From an uncultured Bacilli bacterium (GTDB lineage Bacteria > Bacillota_I > Bacilli_A > RF39 > UBA660): a stretch of 64,000 nt of DNA. A program made the translations under genes and the position numbers. The notes under the pieces were generated by a model, which saw only the letters and a list, made by a program, of their open reading frames with translations, did not search any database and was not told the DNA's origin. Below, piece after piece: positions 45,219 through 54,691 of this stretch; within the stretch, counting starts at the first letter, position 1; each line of letters begins with the position of its first letter. The stretch lies in the NCBI GenBank assembly GCA_947625425.1, contig CANQOH010000001.1, positions 1-64,000 on the forward strand, written 5' to 3'.

Positions 45219-46005
45219 AATATTAATTTATGTTGATGATATAGAACATATAGAAGATTATAGAAAAGTAGGAGTCTCTACTTTTCTTTTTGCTTTAGAA
45301 GGATATTGTGTTGGTTATAAGACATATTCTTTAGAAGAGATAGAAAAAATTGATGTTTCAAATAAATATATTATTTTAAATAGAGTATTAACTTCTAGTG
45401 ATATAGATAATTTTAAGAAGATTATTAAAGATTTTAAAACAATTAAGGGAATTGTTTTTGAAGATATAGGAATTTATCAAGTACTTAAAGATTTAGCAAG
45501 TGATTTAGAACTTATATTATTTCAAAATCACTTTGCAACAAATAGTAGATCAGTTAATTTTTGGTTAGATAGAGTAGATAGTTTATTTATTGGTAATGAA
45601 CTTACGAAAGATGAATTAGAAGTTATTACTAAGGAAGCTATTAAACCAGTTTGTCTTCATTTATATGGTTATAATCAAGTAATGTATTCAAGAAGATTAT
45701 TATTAAGTAATTGGTCAGAGGAATTTAATGTTCCTAAAAAGAATACTAATGTGATTACGGATAAAGCAATAGGAATTAAGTTTAGAACTATAGAAAATGA
45801 GTATGGAACTGTAATGTATTCGGAAAATATATTTAATGGTAAAGATTTATTAGATCTTAAGAACGTTAAGTATTTTTATGTAAATCCAATGATGATAGAA
45901 CATAATAAAGTTATGTATTTTTTGCATACCTTTGATAAAACAAATGGGGAAGATGATGGTTTCTTAAATAAAGAAACAATTTATAAGTTAAAGGAGCGAA
46001 AATAA
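45208..46005 (+). CDS. trhP1: tRNA U34 hydroxylation protein TrhP1 (YrrN)
   Basis: U32-like family partner of YrrO. The barrel is reduced (IKGIVFEDIGIYQVL near 87-101, LFQNHFATNSRSVNFWL near 112-128) and the cysteine cluster of the catalytic member is absent, as expected for YrrN. 265 residues; start overlaps trmR by 11 bases and stop abuts trhP2. Confidence 0.88.
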   Translation: MISKILIYVDDIEHIEDYRKVGVSTFLFALEGYCVGYKTYSLEEIEKIDVSNKYIILNRVLTSSDIDNFKKIIKDFKTIKGIVFEDIGIYQVLKDLASDLELILFQNHFATNSRSVNFWLDRVDSLFIGNELTKDELEVITKEAIKPVCLHLYGYNQVMYSRRLLLSNWSEEFNVPKKNTNVITDKAIGIKFRTIENEYGTVMYSENIFNGKDLLDLKNVKYFYVNPMMIEHNKVMYFLHTFDKTNGEDDGFLNKETIYKLKERK

Positions 46006-47207
46006 TGGAAAGAATAGAGTTACTCGCTCCAGCGGGAGATTTAGAAAGACTTAAGATTGCTTGTCTATATGGCGCAGATGCAATCTATATAGGTGGTCAA
46101 GATTATAGTTTAAGAGCTAATGCCTTAAACTTTAGTATAGATGATTTAAAAGAAGCAGCAGAATTTGCGCATAATTTAGGGAAGAGAGTCTATGTAACAG
46201 TTAATATTGTTTTTCATGATAAAGATTTAAAAGGTTTAGAAGATTATTTACTTAAATTAGATGAAATAGGGATTGATGCGATTATTGTATCTGATGTTGT
46301 AGTTATGGATTTATGGAAGAAGTTAAATCTCAAGTTAGAATTACATATTTCAACACAAGCATCAGCCCTTAATTATGAAGTAGTTAATTTTTATAAAGAT
46401 TTAGGAGCAACAAGAGTTGTCCTTGCCCGTGAAGCTTCTAAAAATGAAATAAAAAGAATTAAAGATGAAACGGGTATGGAATTAGAATGCTTTATTCATG
46501 GGGCAATGTGTACAAGTATTAGTGGACGTTGTGTTTTATCTAATTATGCGACAAATCGTGATAGTAATCGTGGTGGTTGTGCGCAAGTATGTCGTTTTGT
46601 TTTTGATGCTGATAATAGTAATGAAGTATTTAGTATGACACCTAAAGATTTGAATATGGTATCAAATATTGAAGAAATGATTAAGATAGGAGTTAATTCT
46701 TTTAAAGTAGAAGGAAGAATGCGTAGTGTTTATTATATTGCCACGGTTATTGATGTCTATCGTCATTTAATTGATATGGTAGTTAATAAAACAATAAATG
46801 ATGCATATACTAAATATTATCTAAGTATACTAAATAGATGTGCTAATCGTGATTCAACTGAACAATTCTTTAATAAATTACCAGGTAAAGATGAACAATA
46901 TTTCTTAGGTCATGATGAAGTAAGTAATAAAGATTTCTTAGGAATAGTTTTAGATTATGATAAGAAGAGTAAAATGCTTACTTTAGAACAAAGAAATTAT
47001 TTTAAACCAGGCGATGTTGTGGAATTCTTTGGGCCAAATACGGAAGTATTTAGCTTTACAATACCTGATGTTTTATATGATAAAGATGATAATTTAATAG
47101 AGGTGGCTAATCATCCCCAAATGATAGTTAAGTTTCAAATAGATCAGGAATTATCGCGATTTGATATGATGAGAATTAAAGTGTTTGACATTTCTAATTT
47201 TTTGTAG
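46005..47207 (+). CDS. trhP2: tRNA U34 hydroxylase TrhP2 (YrrO), peptidase U32 family
   Basis: Prephenate-dependent tRNA U34 hydroxylase of the U32 family. ELLAPAGDLERLKIACLYGA opens the barrel, and ECFIHGAMCTSISGRCVLSN (near 160-179) with RGGCAQVCR (near 187-195) gives the four-cysteine Fe-S cluster site. A C-terminal beta domain binds substrate. 400 residues. With trmR and trhP1 it forms a complete 5-methoxyuridine pathway. Confidence 0.94.
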   Translation: MERIELLAPAGDLERLKIACLYGADAIYIGGQDYSLRANALNFSIDDLKEAAEFAHNLGKRVYVTVNIVFHDKDLKGLEDYLLKLDEIGIDAIIVSDVVVMDLWKKLNLKLELHISTQASALNYEVVNFYKDLGATRVVLAREASKNEIKRIKDETGMELECFIHGAMCTSISGRCVLSNYATNRDSNRGGCAQVCRFVFDADNSNEVFSMTPKDLNMVSNIEEMIKIGVNSFKVEGRMRSVYYIATVIDVYRHLIDMVVNKTINDAYTKYYLSILNRCANRDSTEQFFNKLPGKDEQYFLGHDEVSNKDFLGIVLDYDKKSKMLTLEQRNYFKPGDVVEFFGPNTEVFSFTIPDVLYDKDDNLIEVANHPQMIVKFQIDQELSRFDMMRIKVFDISNFL

Positions 47208-47244
47208 TATTCTTAGGAAGATATTTTTGAAGGAGATGCTTGTA

Positions 47245-47715
47245 ATGGCAAAAAAAGATGAAATCTTACTAACTGCTCAAGGTTATGCAGAACTAGAAGA
47301 AGAGTTAAATGATTTAAGAGTAAACAAGAGGGCTGAAAATGTCTTAGCTATCAAAGAAGCTAGAAGTCATGGAGATTTATCTGAAAATTCCGAATATGAT
47401 GCAGCAAGAGATGAACAAGCTAAAATTGAAGCAAGAATACAAGAGCTAGAATATAAATTAGAACATGCAACGATTATTGATAATAAAGATAAAACTCATG
47501 TTAATGTTGGATCTGTTGTTACTATTGAATATGTTGATGATAAAGAACAAGATGTTTATACTATCGTTGGTTCACTAGAAGCTGATCCATTTGATAATAA
47601 GATTAGTAATGAATCACCAATTGGTTCAGCAATTATCGGTAAAAAAGTTGGCGATGTTATACCAGTAGTTGGACCTAATGGTTCATATGATGTTAAAATT
47701 ATAAAGATAGCTTAA
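47245..47715 (+). CDS. greA: transcription elongation factor GreA
   Basis: Rescues backtracked RNA polymerase. Coiled-coil domain with the acidic tip LSENSEYDAARDEQ near 48-61, then the FKBP-like domain with PFDNKISNESPIGSAIIGKK. 156 residues, normal. Start at 47245 is selected by AAGGAG nine bases upstream; earlier in-frame ATGs overlap the upstream gene. Same place as in the Bacillus yrr-greA operon, minus udk. Confidence 0.96.
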   Translation: MAKKDEILLTAQGYAELEEELNDLRVNKRAENVLAIKEARSHGDLSENSEYDAARDEQAKIEARIQELEYKLEHATIIDNKDKTHVNVGSVVTIEYVDDKEQDVYTIVGSLEADPFDNKISNESPIGSAIIGKKVGDVIPVVGPNGSYDVKIIKIA

Positions 47716-47730
47716 TTGCTATCCTTTTTT
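47706..47730 (+). terminator. terminator of yrr-greA operon
   Basis: GATAGC, loop TTAATT, GCTATC, then CTTTTTT. Confidence 0.8.
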
Positions 47731-47731
47731 A

Positions 47732-47760
47732 TTGTAAATGTTGTCATTTTAAGATATAAT
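47732..47760 (+). promoter_or_regulatory. promoter of tig
   Basis: TTGTAA (47732-47737), 17 bases, TATAAT (47755-47760), giving a very short leader before AAAGGAG and ATG. Confidence 0.75.
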
Positions 47761-47785
47761 ATGGAAGTCAAAGGAGAAATGTGAT

Positions 47786-49036
47786 ATGAAAAACGTACAT
47801 GACGTTGAAGTCGAGATTAAAGGCAGCGATTGGGAAAAAATATTAGATACCACTTTTACTAAAAGAAATAAAGATTTAAAAGTAGATGGTTTTAGAAAAG
47901 GTAAATGTCCAAAAAATATTTATTTACAAAAGTTTGGAATTGAATCACTTTATATGGATGCTGTGGATGTAGCAGCTAATGATGCTTATACAAAAGCTAT
48001 TCGTGATAATGAATTAATTCCAGTTTGTGAACCTAAAATGGATGTTACAGAAATTGATAAAGATCATGTTAAATTTAAATTTACTATTATTACTCGTCCT
48101 GAAGTAAAATTAGGTAAATATAAAGGTTTAGGCGTTAAGAAAGACGAAGTTAAGGTATCTAAGAAAGAAATAGATGAAGAAGTTGCTAGATTAGCTTCTA
48201 GATTTGCCGAAATCGTTGTTAAAGAAAATGGTAAAGTAGTAGAAGGTAATACAGCAGTTGTTGATTTTGAAGGATTTGTTGATGGTAAACCATTAGAAGG
48301 TGGAAATGGAGCTAATTATCCATTAGAGATTGGTTCTCATACATTTATTCCTGGTTTTGAAGAAGGAATAGTTGGAATGGAAGTTGGCGAAACTAAAGAA
48401 CTTAAATTAACTTTCCCAGAAAACTATACTAAAGAATTAGCTAATAAAGATGTTACATTTAATGTTACAGTAAGAGAAATTAAAGAAAGAGTTTTACCTG
48501 AACTTAATAAAGATTTCTATGCTGATTTAGGTTATGAAAATATTGAAACAGAAGAAGAATTTAGAAAAGAAGTTAAAGCTGCTATTACTGAACGTAAGAA
48601 TGAAGAAGTTAAAAATAAATATTTAGATGATGTCTTAGAAGCTGCGGCTAAGAATATGGAAATTGAACTTAATCCTGAAATAGTTGATGATGAAGTTCAT
48701 CGTATGTTAAATCAATTTAGTGAACAATTAAGAATGCAAGGTATTTCATTAGATCAATACTTACAATTTACAGGAGCTAAACAAGAAGATTTACATAAAC
48801 AAATGGAACCTGAAGCTGAAAAACGTGTTAAATATCGTTATTTAATTGAAGAAGTTGCTGATAAAGAAAAGATTGAAATCAATGATGCCGATGCGGAAGC
48901 TGAAGCAGAAAAGATGGCAAATGAATATGGCGTTGATAAAGCTGAATTCTTAGCTCATTTTGGTGGCTTAGATGTTGTTAAATATGATATGAGAATGCGT
49001 AAAGCATTAGAAATATTAGGGGAAGAAGAAAAGTAA
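47786..49036 (+). CDS. tig: trigger factor chaperone
   Basis: Ribosome-associated chaperone and prolyl isomerase. The ribosome-docking loop is GFRKGKCPKNIYLQKFG near residues 33-49 (Cys where Ala or Val is usual), the FKBP domain has GNTAVVDFEGFVDGKPLEGG near 157-176, and the C-terminal helical arms fill 240-416. The first 15 or so residues of normal trigger factors (the first strand before the VEVEI segment) are missing; AAGGAG before 47786 and stops upstream support this short start. Confidence 0.95.
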   Translation: MKNVHDVEVEIKGSDWEKILDTTFTKRNKDLKVDGFRKGKCPKNIYLQKFGIESLYMDAVDVAANDAYTKAIRDNELIPVCEPKMDVTEIDKDHVKFKFTIITRPEVKLGKYKGLGVKKDEVKVSKKEIDEEVARLASRFAEIVVKENGKVVEGNTAVVDFEGFVDGKPLEGGNGANYPLEIGSHTFIPGFEEGIVGMEVGETKELKLTFPENYTKELANKDVTFNVTVREIKERVLPELNKDFYADLGYENIETEEEFRKEVKAAITERKNEEVKNKYLDDVLEAAAKNMEIELNPEIVDDEVHRMLNQFSEQLRMQGISLDQYLQFTGAKQEDLHKQMEPEAEKRVKYRYLIEEVADKEKIEINDADAEAEAEKMANEYGVDKAEFLAHFGGLDVVKYDMRMRKALEILGEEEK

Positions 49037-49054
49037 TTATTAAATTACTTTTTT
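49029..49054 (+). terminator. terminator of tig
   Basis: AAAAGTAATT, loop ATTA, AATTACTTTT, overlapping the stop codon. Confidence 0.85.
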
Positions 49055-49112
49055 CTTTTGCTATTATTTAAAAGATATATAGTATAATAATACTATGAAA
49101 GAAGATATTAAT

Positions 49113-50366
49113 ATGGTAAAAAAGGTTGAAGAAAAAGTCTTATATACATGTGAATCAGAGATAAATGAAGAAGAATATCAAAATGCTGTTAAATATTTTC
49201 CTCAAGTATATTGGTCTTTAGTAAAAAAAGGAACAATGTTAAATATTTTAGCAATGCTATTATTCTTTATTTTTGGTACAAAATTAATAGATGTTTTAAT
49301 TGGTTTTATTGTCTTAGAAATACTAATATTAATTATATATAAAGTGAGATTACCATATTATGTTAGTAAATCTTATTCTAACGCTATAAAAAAAGGTCAG
49401 ATAGAAACTAAATTACATACTGAATTTTATAAAGATTATTTTATTAGAAAAGGTGAAAAAGATTCCTTAAAAATATCTTATTCTGAGATAGGTAAAGGTG
49501 TTGAAACAGATACCAATATTTATTTGATGTATCCGAAAAATAAAAAATTGATTATTCTTCAGAAAAAATATTGTGATGAAGATTTAATTGAATTTATAAG
49601 AAAAAATATAACTTCTTTAGAAAAACATCTAGGCGAAAATCAAGTTTCTCAAAAAGAATCTAATAAAGTAAATAAATTATTAAATGTTTTATTTATTGCT
49701 ACGATAATTAGTCTTTTTGCTTCATTTATTTTAGTTAATGCTTTGTTAAAGTACGTATTTCATTATCATGGTAATGGTGATTTTAGATATATGTGGATTT
49801 ACTTGTGCTTTTTACCAATTCCTATCATTTCTGTTGTTCTTGGCATTATATACAAAAATAAAGGTTACAATTGTTCTAGAAATATCATAATAGGGATTAT
49901 TGCTTCAATTATTCTTCTTATGTATGGAGGTATTTCTACTTTAGTTAGTTTAGAATTACCTGACTATCATGAAATCGATGCATATAAAGAATTTATAGAT
50001 GCTAAACTTCCTAGTAATGGTGAACTTGATATAGTTGAAATAGGTAAAGCTTCTGCTGATAAAACTGAATATGTTATTGTAAATGCATATTATGATTTAG
50101 AGGATGTAACTGAATTAGAAAAAAGTATTAAAGATAGTAATAATTGGTTTTTAAGTGAAGAAATTAAACAAGAATTAAAGGTTTTAGTTCCATCACAACT
50201 CCATTCATCTAAAACAGCATACTTTTCTATTTACAATAAAACAAATGATGAATATAATACTCTACCAAGTAAATCTGGTGATTATGATATATATTTTATG
50301 AATTACGATTTAGAAGGAAAGCATTTAGCAATTCATAAGTTTAAATATAGTTATGAACAAAATTAA
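49113..50366 (+). CDS. YcxB-like membrane protein with extra C-terminal domains
   Basis: Two membrane segments near residues 38-78 followed by a beta domain with DYFIRKGEKDSLKISYSEIG and IYLMYPKNKKLIILQKK, the layout of YcxB-like proteins. A second block of membrane segments (about 195-280) and a soluble tail of about 135 residues (KLPSNGELDIVEIGKASADK onward) are added. The ATG at 49113 is chosen; the ATG at 49095 follows a TATAAT box (49083-49088) by only seven bases and would be leaderless. Function unknown; inserted between tig and lon. Confidence 0.65.
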   Translation: MVKKVEEKVLYTCESEINEEEYQNAVKYFPQVYWSLVKKGTMLNILAMLLFFIFGTKLIDVLIGFIVLEILILIIYKVRLPYYVSKSYSNAIKKGQIETKLHTEFYKDYFIRKGEKDSLKISYSEIGKGVETDTNIYLMYPKNKKLIILQKKYCDEDLIEFIRKNITSLEKHLGENQVSQKESNKVNKLLNVLFIATIISLFASFILVNALLKYVFHYHGNGDFRYMWIYLCFLPIPIISVVLGIIYKNKGYNCSRNIIIGIIASIILLMYGGISTLVSLELPDYHEIDAYKEFIDAKLPSNGELDIVEIGKASADKTEYVIVNAYYDLEDVTELEKSIKDSNNWFLSEEIKQELKVLVPSQLHSSKTAYFSIYNKTNDEYNTLPSKSGDYDIYFMNYDLEGKHLAIHKFKYSYEQN

Positions 50367-50395
50367 TAGTTTAAATAGTGTTTATTTAAACTATT
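50365..50395. terminator. 13-bp inverted repeat after YcxB-like gene
   Basis: AATAGTTTAAATA, loop GTGTT, TATTTAAACTATT. A long but AT-only stem and no T run, so termination would be weak. Confidence 0.5.
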
Positions 50396-50444
50396 ATTGT
50401 AATATATATGATATAATTATGTTACTAATAATAGAGGTGATTAT

Positions 50445-51428
50445 ATGAAGAAAATAAATTTAAATGAAGAAGAAAAAAAAGAAAAGACAATTAAAGAGAA
50501 TCGTACTTATCTTTTCTTTAAAGTTTTCTTTACTAATTTAAAAGAAAATAAATTATATTTTTTATCATTTTTTATTACCATTTTTACTATTGTATTCTTT
50601 TCGGTAACTAAGGTACAAGAAGCTGAAGGCTTATATGGTAATGATAAAGATAAAGTAACTGGTAATACGCCAGCGACACCAGTTGTTGATCAAAATTTAA
50701 ATAAACCTGAAACTACACCAACTGATGAAGTAGTAGATATGAGTGATTATATTGGAATATATAGTCGTGAAGTTAAATTAACAATCCCTTTAACTTTAAA
50801 TGAAACTTGTACGATAGATAGTTATAAGTTTGTTTATCAAGTTAAAAAAGATAAATCTATTACTAAATACTTAGTTAATGATTGTTTAGGAACTGTAAAA
50901 ATGTGGAGTAAGAAAGCTTCTTATGTATCTAGTGGGGGAGCTAAATATATTAGTGCTAATAAAATAAATTATTTATTTGGTCAAAATAGTATGAAAGAAG
51001 TAGATGGAGAAACTTATAATATTGATAATAATTTAACGACAATTAAAGAAAAGATGAATGAAAATATTAATGTTTATTTCTATGGCGATAATATGGTTAT
51101 TAATGATAATCTTCATTTAGTTTTAGTAAAAGGTAATACAATTAATTTTAATCTTGATGATACTTATCCAAATAATGGTGGTAATTTAGAAAAACGAGTA
51201 TATAAATCAGGAGCTACTAATCAATTTAACTTTATTGTATTTAGTAATAATGAAGAAAATAATTGTGATACAGAGTTTAGTGGAGAAGATAGTTTAGTTT
51301 ATACAATATATAGTATTAAATATAATACTAGTACCAATAGCTTTGCTGATGCGAAAAAAATAGTAACTCGTAATAAGAGTGATAAGTGTGATTATTATGA
51401 AGATGATTTAAAACTTTTAGAGGAATAA
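50445..51428 (+). CDS. single-span membrane protein of unknown function
   Basis: A charged cytoplasmic N terminus of about 37 residues, one membrane segment (about 38-55, YFLSFFITIFTIVFFSV), a Thr/Pro linker (GNTPATPVVDQNLNKPETT) and an extracytoplasmic domain of about 225 residues with Cys residues in NETCTIDSY, NDCLGTV, NNCDTE and DKCDYY. I see no family. AGAGGTGAT ribosome site. Located between tig and lon, outside the expected gene order. Confidence 0.65.
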   Translation: MKKINLNEEEKKEKTIKENRTYLFFKVFFTNLKENKLYFLSFFITIFTIVFFSVTKVQEAEGLYGNDKDKVTGNTPATPVVDQNLNKPETTPTDEVVDMSDYIGIYSREVKLTIPLTLNETCTIDSYKFVYQVKKDKSITKYLVNDCLGTVKMWSKKASYVSSGGAKYISANKINYLFGQNSMKEVDGETYNIDNNLTTIKEKMNENINVYFYGDNMVINDNLHLVLVKGNTINFNLDDTYPNNGGNLEKRVYKSGATNQFNFIVFSNNEENNCDTEFSGEDSLVYTIYSIKYNTSTNSFADAKKIVTRNKSDKCDYYEDDLKLLEE

Positions 51429-51490
51429 AAACATAAAAGTTATAAAAAGAGTTAATCATTTAATTAATAGTTATAAGAAGAAAAAAAGTT

Positions 51491-51523
51491 AAGAGTAAAT
51501 ATAAAATTTTTGCTCTTTTTTTT
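51491..51523 (+). terminator. terminator before lon
   Basis: AAGAGTAAA pairs (one G-U) with TTTTGCTCTT, followed by T residues. Confidence 0.7.
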
Positions 51524-51543
51524 GTAAAAAATTGTAAAATTCA

Positions 51544-51572
51544 TAGACAAAAAAAATTGAAAAAATTATAAT
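51544..51572 (+). promoter_or_regulatory. promoter of lon
   Basis: TAGACA (51544-51549), 17 bases, TATAAT (51567-51572). No CIRCE or CtsR repeat is evident nearby. Confidence 0.75.
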
Positions 51573-51604
51573 AGATTTTAATGTTAATCTTAAGGAGGCG
51601 GAAC

Positions 51605-53926
51605 ATGAAAAACAATTTACCAGTAATGCTTCTAAAGAGGATTGTCCTTCTGCCTTTTCAAGATGTAAGACTTGATTTAAGTAATGATATAAGTAACAAA
51701 GTTATTAACTTAGCGATGAATAAACATAATGGGGAGATTTTGATTGTCTGCCCAACAGATCCTTATGAAGAATCACCAGATGTATCTGATTTACCAGCAG
51801 TTGGTGTAGTTGGTAAAATCAAAAGTAAAATGGAGTTACAAAATGGTAATTTAAGACTGGTTGTTAGTGGAGTTAAAAGAGTTAAAATCTTAGAATATAT
51901 TAATGAAATAGCTGATGGAGATATTTTAAAAGCTCACGTTATGGATATTGAAATACCTACTTATGATGAAGTAGAAATAACAACTTTAAGAAGAAAAATA
52001 TTAGAGCTTTTAAATGATTATATTGAATGTTCTTCAACAATTAGTAATAGTATTTTATCTAGTATTAAAGATTTAACTGATTTAAATAAGATTACAGATA
52101 TAATAGTTTCTTTTATGCCTTTTACTATTGAAAAGAAATTATTATATATGCAAGAAGTAGATCCTTATCATCGTGCTAATGCGTTAGTTTATGACTTATC
52201 GATTGAGTTACAAGTTGCACAATTAGATTTAAAATTAGATGATGCTTTAAGAGAAGATTTTGAACAAACCCAAAAAGAAATTGTGCTTCGTGAGAAGATG
52301 GAGGCAATTAAAAAAGAACTTGGAGAGACCGATTTAAAAGATGAAATAATTGGTGATTATCTAGAACGAATTAATAATTTAAAATGTGATGGTAAATTAA
52401 AAAATAAATTAGTTAATGAAGTTAAGAAGTTAGATTATACTAATGAAATGAGTCCCGAAGTAAGTATTATTCGTAATTATTTAGATTTAGTTTTAGACTT
52501 ACCATATGGAATTGTTTCTGAGGATGAAACTGATTTAGATAAGATTAAAAAGAGTCTTGATAAAACTCATTTTGGTTTAGATAAAGTTAAAGATCGTATC
52601 TTAGAATATATTGCCGTTAAAACACGTAATAAAAATTTAAGAAGTCCGATTATTTGTTTAGTTGGACCACCTGGTGTAGGTAAAACTTCTTTAGCAATGG
52701 GAATTGCTAATAGTTTAAATAAAGAATTTTATAAGATAAGTGTTGGAGGACTTAATGATAGTGCTGAATTAAATGGTCATAGAAGAACTTATATTGGTTC
52801 ATCACCTGGTAAAATAATTCAAGCTTTAAAGAAATGTGGAACAGCTAATCCCCTAATCTTAATTGATGAAATAGATAAGATGGTTAAAGATTATAAAGGT
52901 GATCCAGCCTCAGTCTTATTAGATATACTAGATCCAGAACAAAATAATAATTTTGTTGATAATTATGTCGAAGAAGCTTTTGATTTATCAGAAGTTATGT
53001 TTATATTAACAGCTAATTATGAAGAAGATATTCCAGATGCTTTATATGATCGTTTAGAAATTATTGAGTTATCTAGTTATACAGAGTTTGAAAAATTAGA
53101 TATAGCAAAGAATTATTTAATACCAAATATATATAAAGAACATTTAGTTTGTAGTAAAGAAATTAGATTTACTAATGATATTATTATGGAAGTTATTAAT
53201 CGTTATACTAAGGAAGCTGGAGTACGTGATTTACAAAGAAATCTTAGTACAATAGTAAGAAAGATTGTAACTAAATCAGTTAGAGAAGTTAATAGTCCAA
53301 TTAAAGTAACGGTTAAGAAGAGTGATTTAAATGAGTATTTAGGTCCTTATAAGTATGATATTAAAAATGAAGCGATTACTAATCATATTGGTATGGTTAA
53401 TGCTTTAGCTTATACACCAATGGGTGGAATGGTTATGCCAGTAGAAGCGACGTTATTTGATGGTAAAGGTGAATTTAAAGTTACAGGTATGATTGGGCAA
53501 GCTATGGATGAATCAGTTAATGTGGCAATTAGTTATATTAAAGCTAATCACAGTGAGTTTAATTTAACAGAAAAAATCTTTAAGAATAAAGATATTCATA
53601 TACATTTTTTAGAAGGAGCAATTAAAAAAGATGGTCCTTCAGCAGGAGTTTCAATAGCGACCGCTTTAATAAGTTTACTAGCTAATATTGAAGTACCTAA
53701 AGATATTGCAATGACAGGAGAAATATCTTTAAAAGGTGATGTCTTAAAAGTTGGGGGCTTAAAAGAAAAAATAATTGGGGCTTATAATGATGGCGTAAAG
53801 AAAATATTTATTCCTTATACAAATGCTTGTGATTTATCAGAAATACCAAAAGTAATAAAAGATAAAGTAAAAATTATTCTAGTTAAAAATTATAAAGAGA
53901 TATTTAATGCTATTTTTAGTAATTAA
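51605..53926 (+). CDS. lon: ATP-dependent protease La (Lon)
   Basis: Cytoplasmic AAA+ serine protease. N-terminal LON domain (PVMLLKRIVLLPFQDVRLDL at the start), Walker A GPPGVGKTSLAMG near 357-369, Walker B LILIDEIDKM near 418-427, and the catalytic Ser-Lys dyad in KDGPSAGVSIATAL (about Ser 681) and VGGLKEKIIGAY. 773 residues, normal for LonA. AAGGAGG ribosome site. In Bacillus the tig-clpX-lonB-lonA region has the same flanks. Confidence 0.97.
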   Translation: MKNNLPVMLLKRIVLLPFQDVRLDLSNDISNKVINLAMNKHNGEILIVCPTDPYEESPDVSDLPAVGVVGKIKSKMELQNGNLRLVVSGVKRVKILEYINEIADGDILKAHVMDIEIPTYDEVEITTLRRKILELLNDYIECSSTISNSILSSIKDLTDLNKITDIIVSFMPFTIEKKLLYMQEVDPYHRANALVYDLSIELQVAQLDLKLDDALREDFEQTQKEIVLREKMEAIKKELGETDLKDEIIGDYLERINNLKCDGKLKNKLVNEVKKLDYTNEMSPEVSIIRNYLDLVLDLPYGIVSEDETDLDKIKKSLDKTHFGLDKVKDRILEYIAVKTRNKNLRSPIICLVGPPGVGKTSLAMGIANSLNKEFYKISVGGLNDSAELNGHRRTYIGSSPGKIIQALKKCGTANPLILIDEIDKMVKDYKGDPASVLLDILDPEQNNNFVDNYVEEAFDLSEVMFILTANYEEDIPDALYDRLEIIELSSYTEFEKLDIAKNYLIPNIYKEHLVCSKEIRFTNDIIMEVINRYTKEAGVRDLQRNLSTIVRKIVTKSVREVNSPIKVTVKKSDLNEYLGPYKYDIKNEAITNHIGMVNALAYTPMGGMVMPVEATLFDGKGEFKVTGMIGQAMDESVNVAISYIKANHSEFNLTEKIFKNKDIHIHFLEGAIKKDGPSAGVSIATALISLLANIEVPKDIAMTGEISLKGDVLKVGGLKEKIIGAYNDGVKKIFIPYTNACDLSEIPKVIKDKVKIILVKNYKEIFNAIFSN

Positions 53927-53939
53927 ATTCTCTTTTTTT
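53894..53939 (+). terminator. terminator of lon
   Basis: AAAGAGA-ATTTAAT pairs with ATTAAAT-TCTCTTT across a bulge, then T residues. Confidence 0.55.
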
Positions 53940-53965
53940 CATAATATAAACTAGGAGGAATATAT

Positions 53966-54691
53966 ATGAAACAAGTTATACCTTTTAGTAAGGAGATTGT
54001 ATTTAAAACAGCAATTGCTAGTATTACTAGTATTTCTTTAGAACATGAAGAAAAAGTTTATGATGGTGAGGTATCAGGAGACTTTATTATTTTTGGTGAT
54101 TATAAAGCGCATAATGATACAACGGAGAAAGAATTATTTAAATATCGTTTACCATTTACTGCTATTTTACCAGAACATGTTATGATAAATACAGTTAAGG
54201 TTGATATTGAAGATTTTACTTATGATCAAATCGAAGAAGATGTAATTAAAGTTAATGTTGATTTTAGTATTACTTATGATGAAGAAGATGTACCGGAAGA
54301 AATAGAAGAAGTTGAAAACAGAGTTGAAGATGAAGTAATAGATGCTGCTGGGCAATTGCAAGCAGTAGAACAAATTGATGATGAAACAGTGAAAGAAATT
54401 GAAGAATTTTTACAAAAGAAAGAAGAACCAGTTGTCGAAGAAGATAATCGTGAAGTATTAAGTGTTGAAGAAACTACTAGTACGGAGAAGAAAGAAGCAG
54501 TTGAGGAAGTTACGGAAGTAAATAAAAATGAATATGTTAAATATCATATTCATATTGTCAAAGAAAATGAGACGTTAGAACAAATTATTAAACTTTATGA
54601 TACTTCATTAGATACAGTTAAATTATATAATGAAGTAGATAAATTAAAGATGGGAGATAAATTAATTATTCCAGAATATCAAGATGACTAG
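53966..54691 (+). CDS. spoVID: SpoVID-like spore coat morphogenetic protein with LysM domain
   Basis: The N-terminal about 105 residues form a beta-rich domain (AIASITSISLEHEEKVYDGE; GDFIIFGDYKAHN) as in SpoVID and related coat proteins. A long Glu-rich disordered linker (about 108-188) follows, then a C-terminal LysM domain (HIVKENETLEQIIKLYDTSL near 193-212). In Bacillus SpoVID makes the coat encase the forespore and lies directly before ysxE, as here. 241 residues, much shorter than the 575 of Bacillus, the linker being the difference. Confidence 0.8.
   Translation: MKQVIPFSKEIVFKTAIASITSISLEHEEKVYDGEVSGDFIIFGDYKAHNDTTEKELFKYRLPFTAILPEHVMINTVKVDIEDFTYDQIEEDVIKVNVDFSITYDEEDVPEEIEEVENRVEDEVIDAAGQLQAVEQIDDETVKEIEEFLQKKEEPVVEEDNREVLSVEETTSTEKKEAVEEVTEVNKNEYVKYHIHIVKENETLEQIIKLYDTSLDTVKLYNEVDKLKMGDKLIIPEYQDD

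Noticed and set aside
51524..51604. CIRCE or CtsR operator before lon
   Set aside because: No matching inverted or tandem heptamer repeats are visible in the promoter region.
54167..54373. Minus-strand Phe-rich frame inside spoVID
   Set aside because: Antisense of the Glu-rich linker; poly-Phe/Ile content is an artefact.
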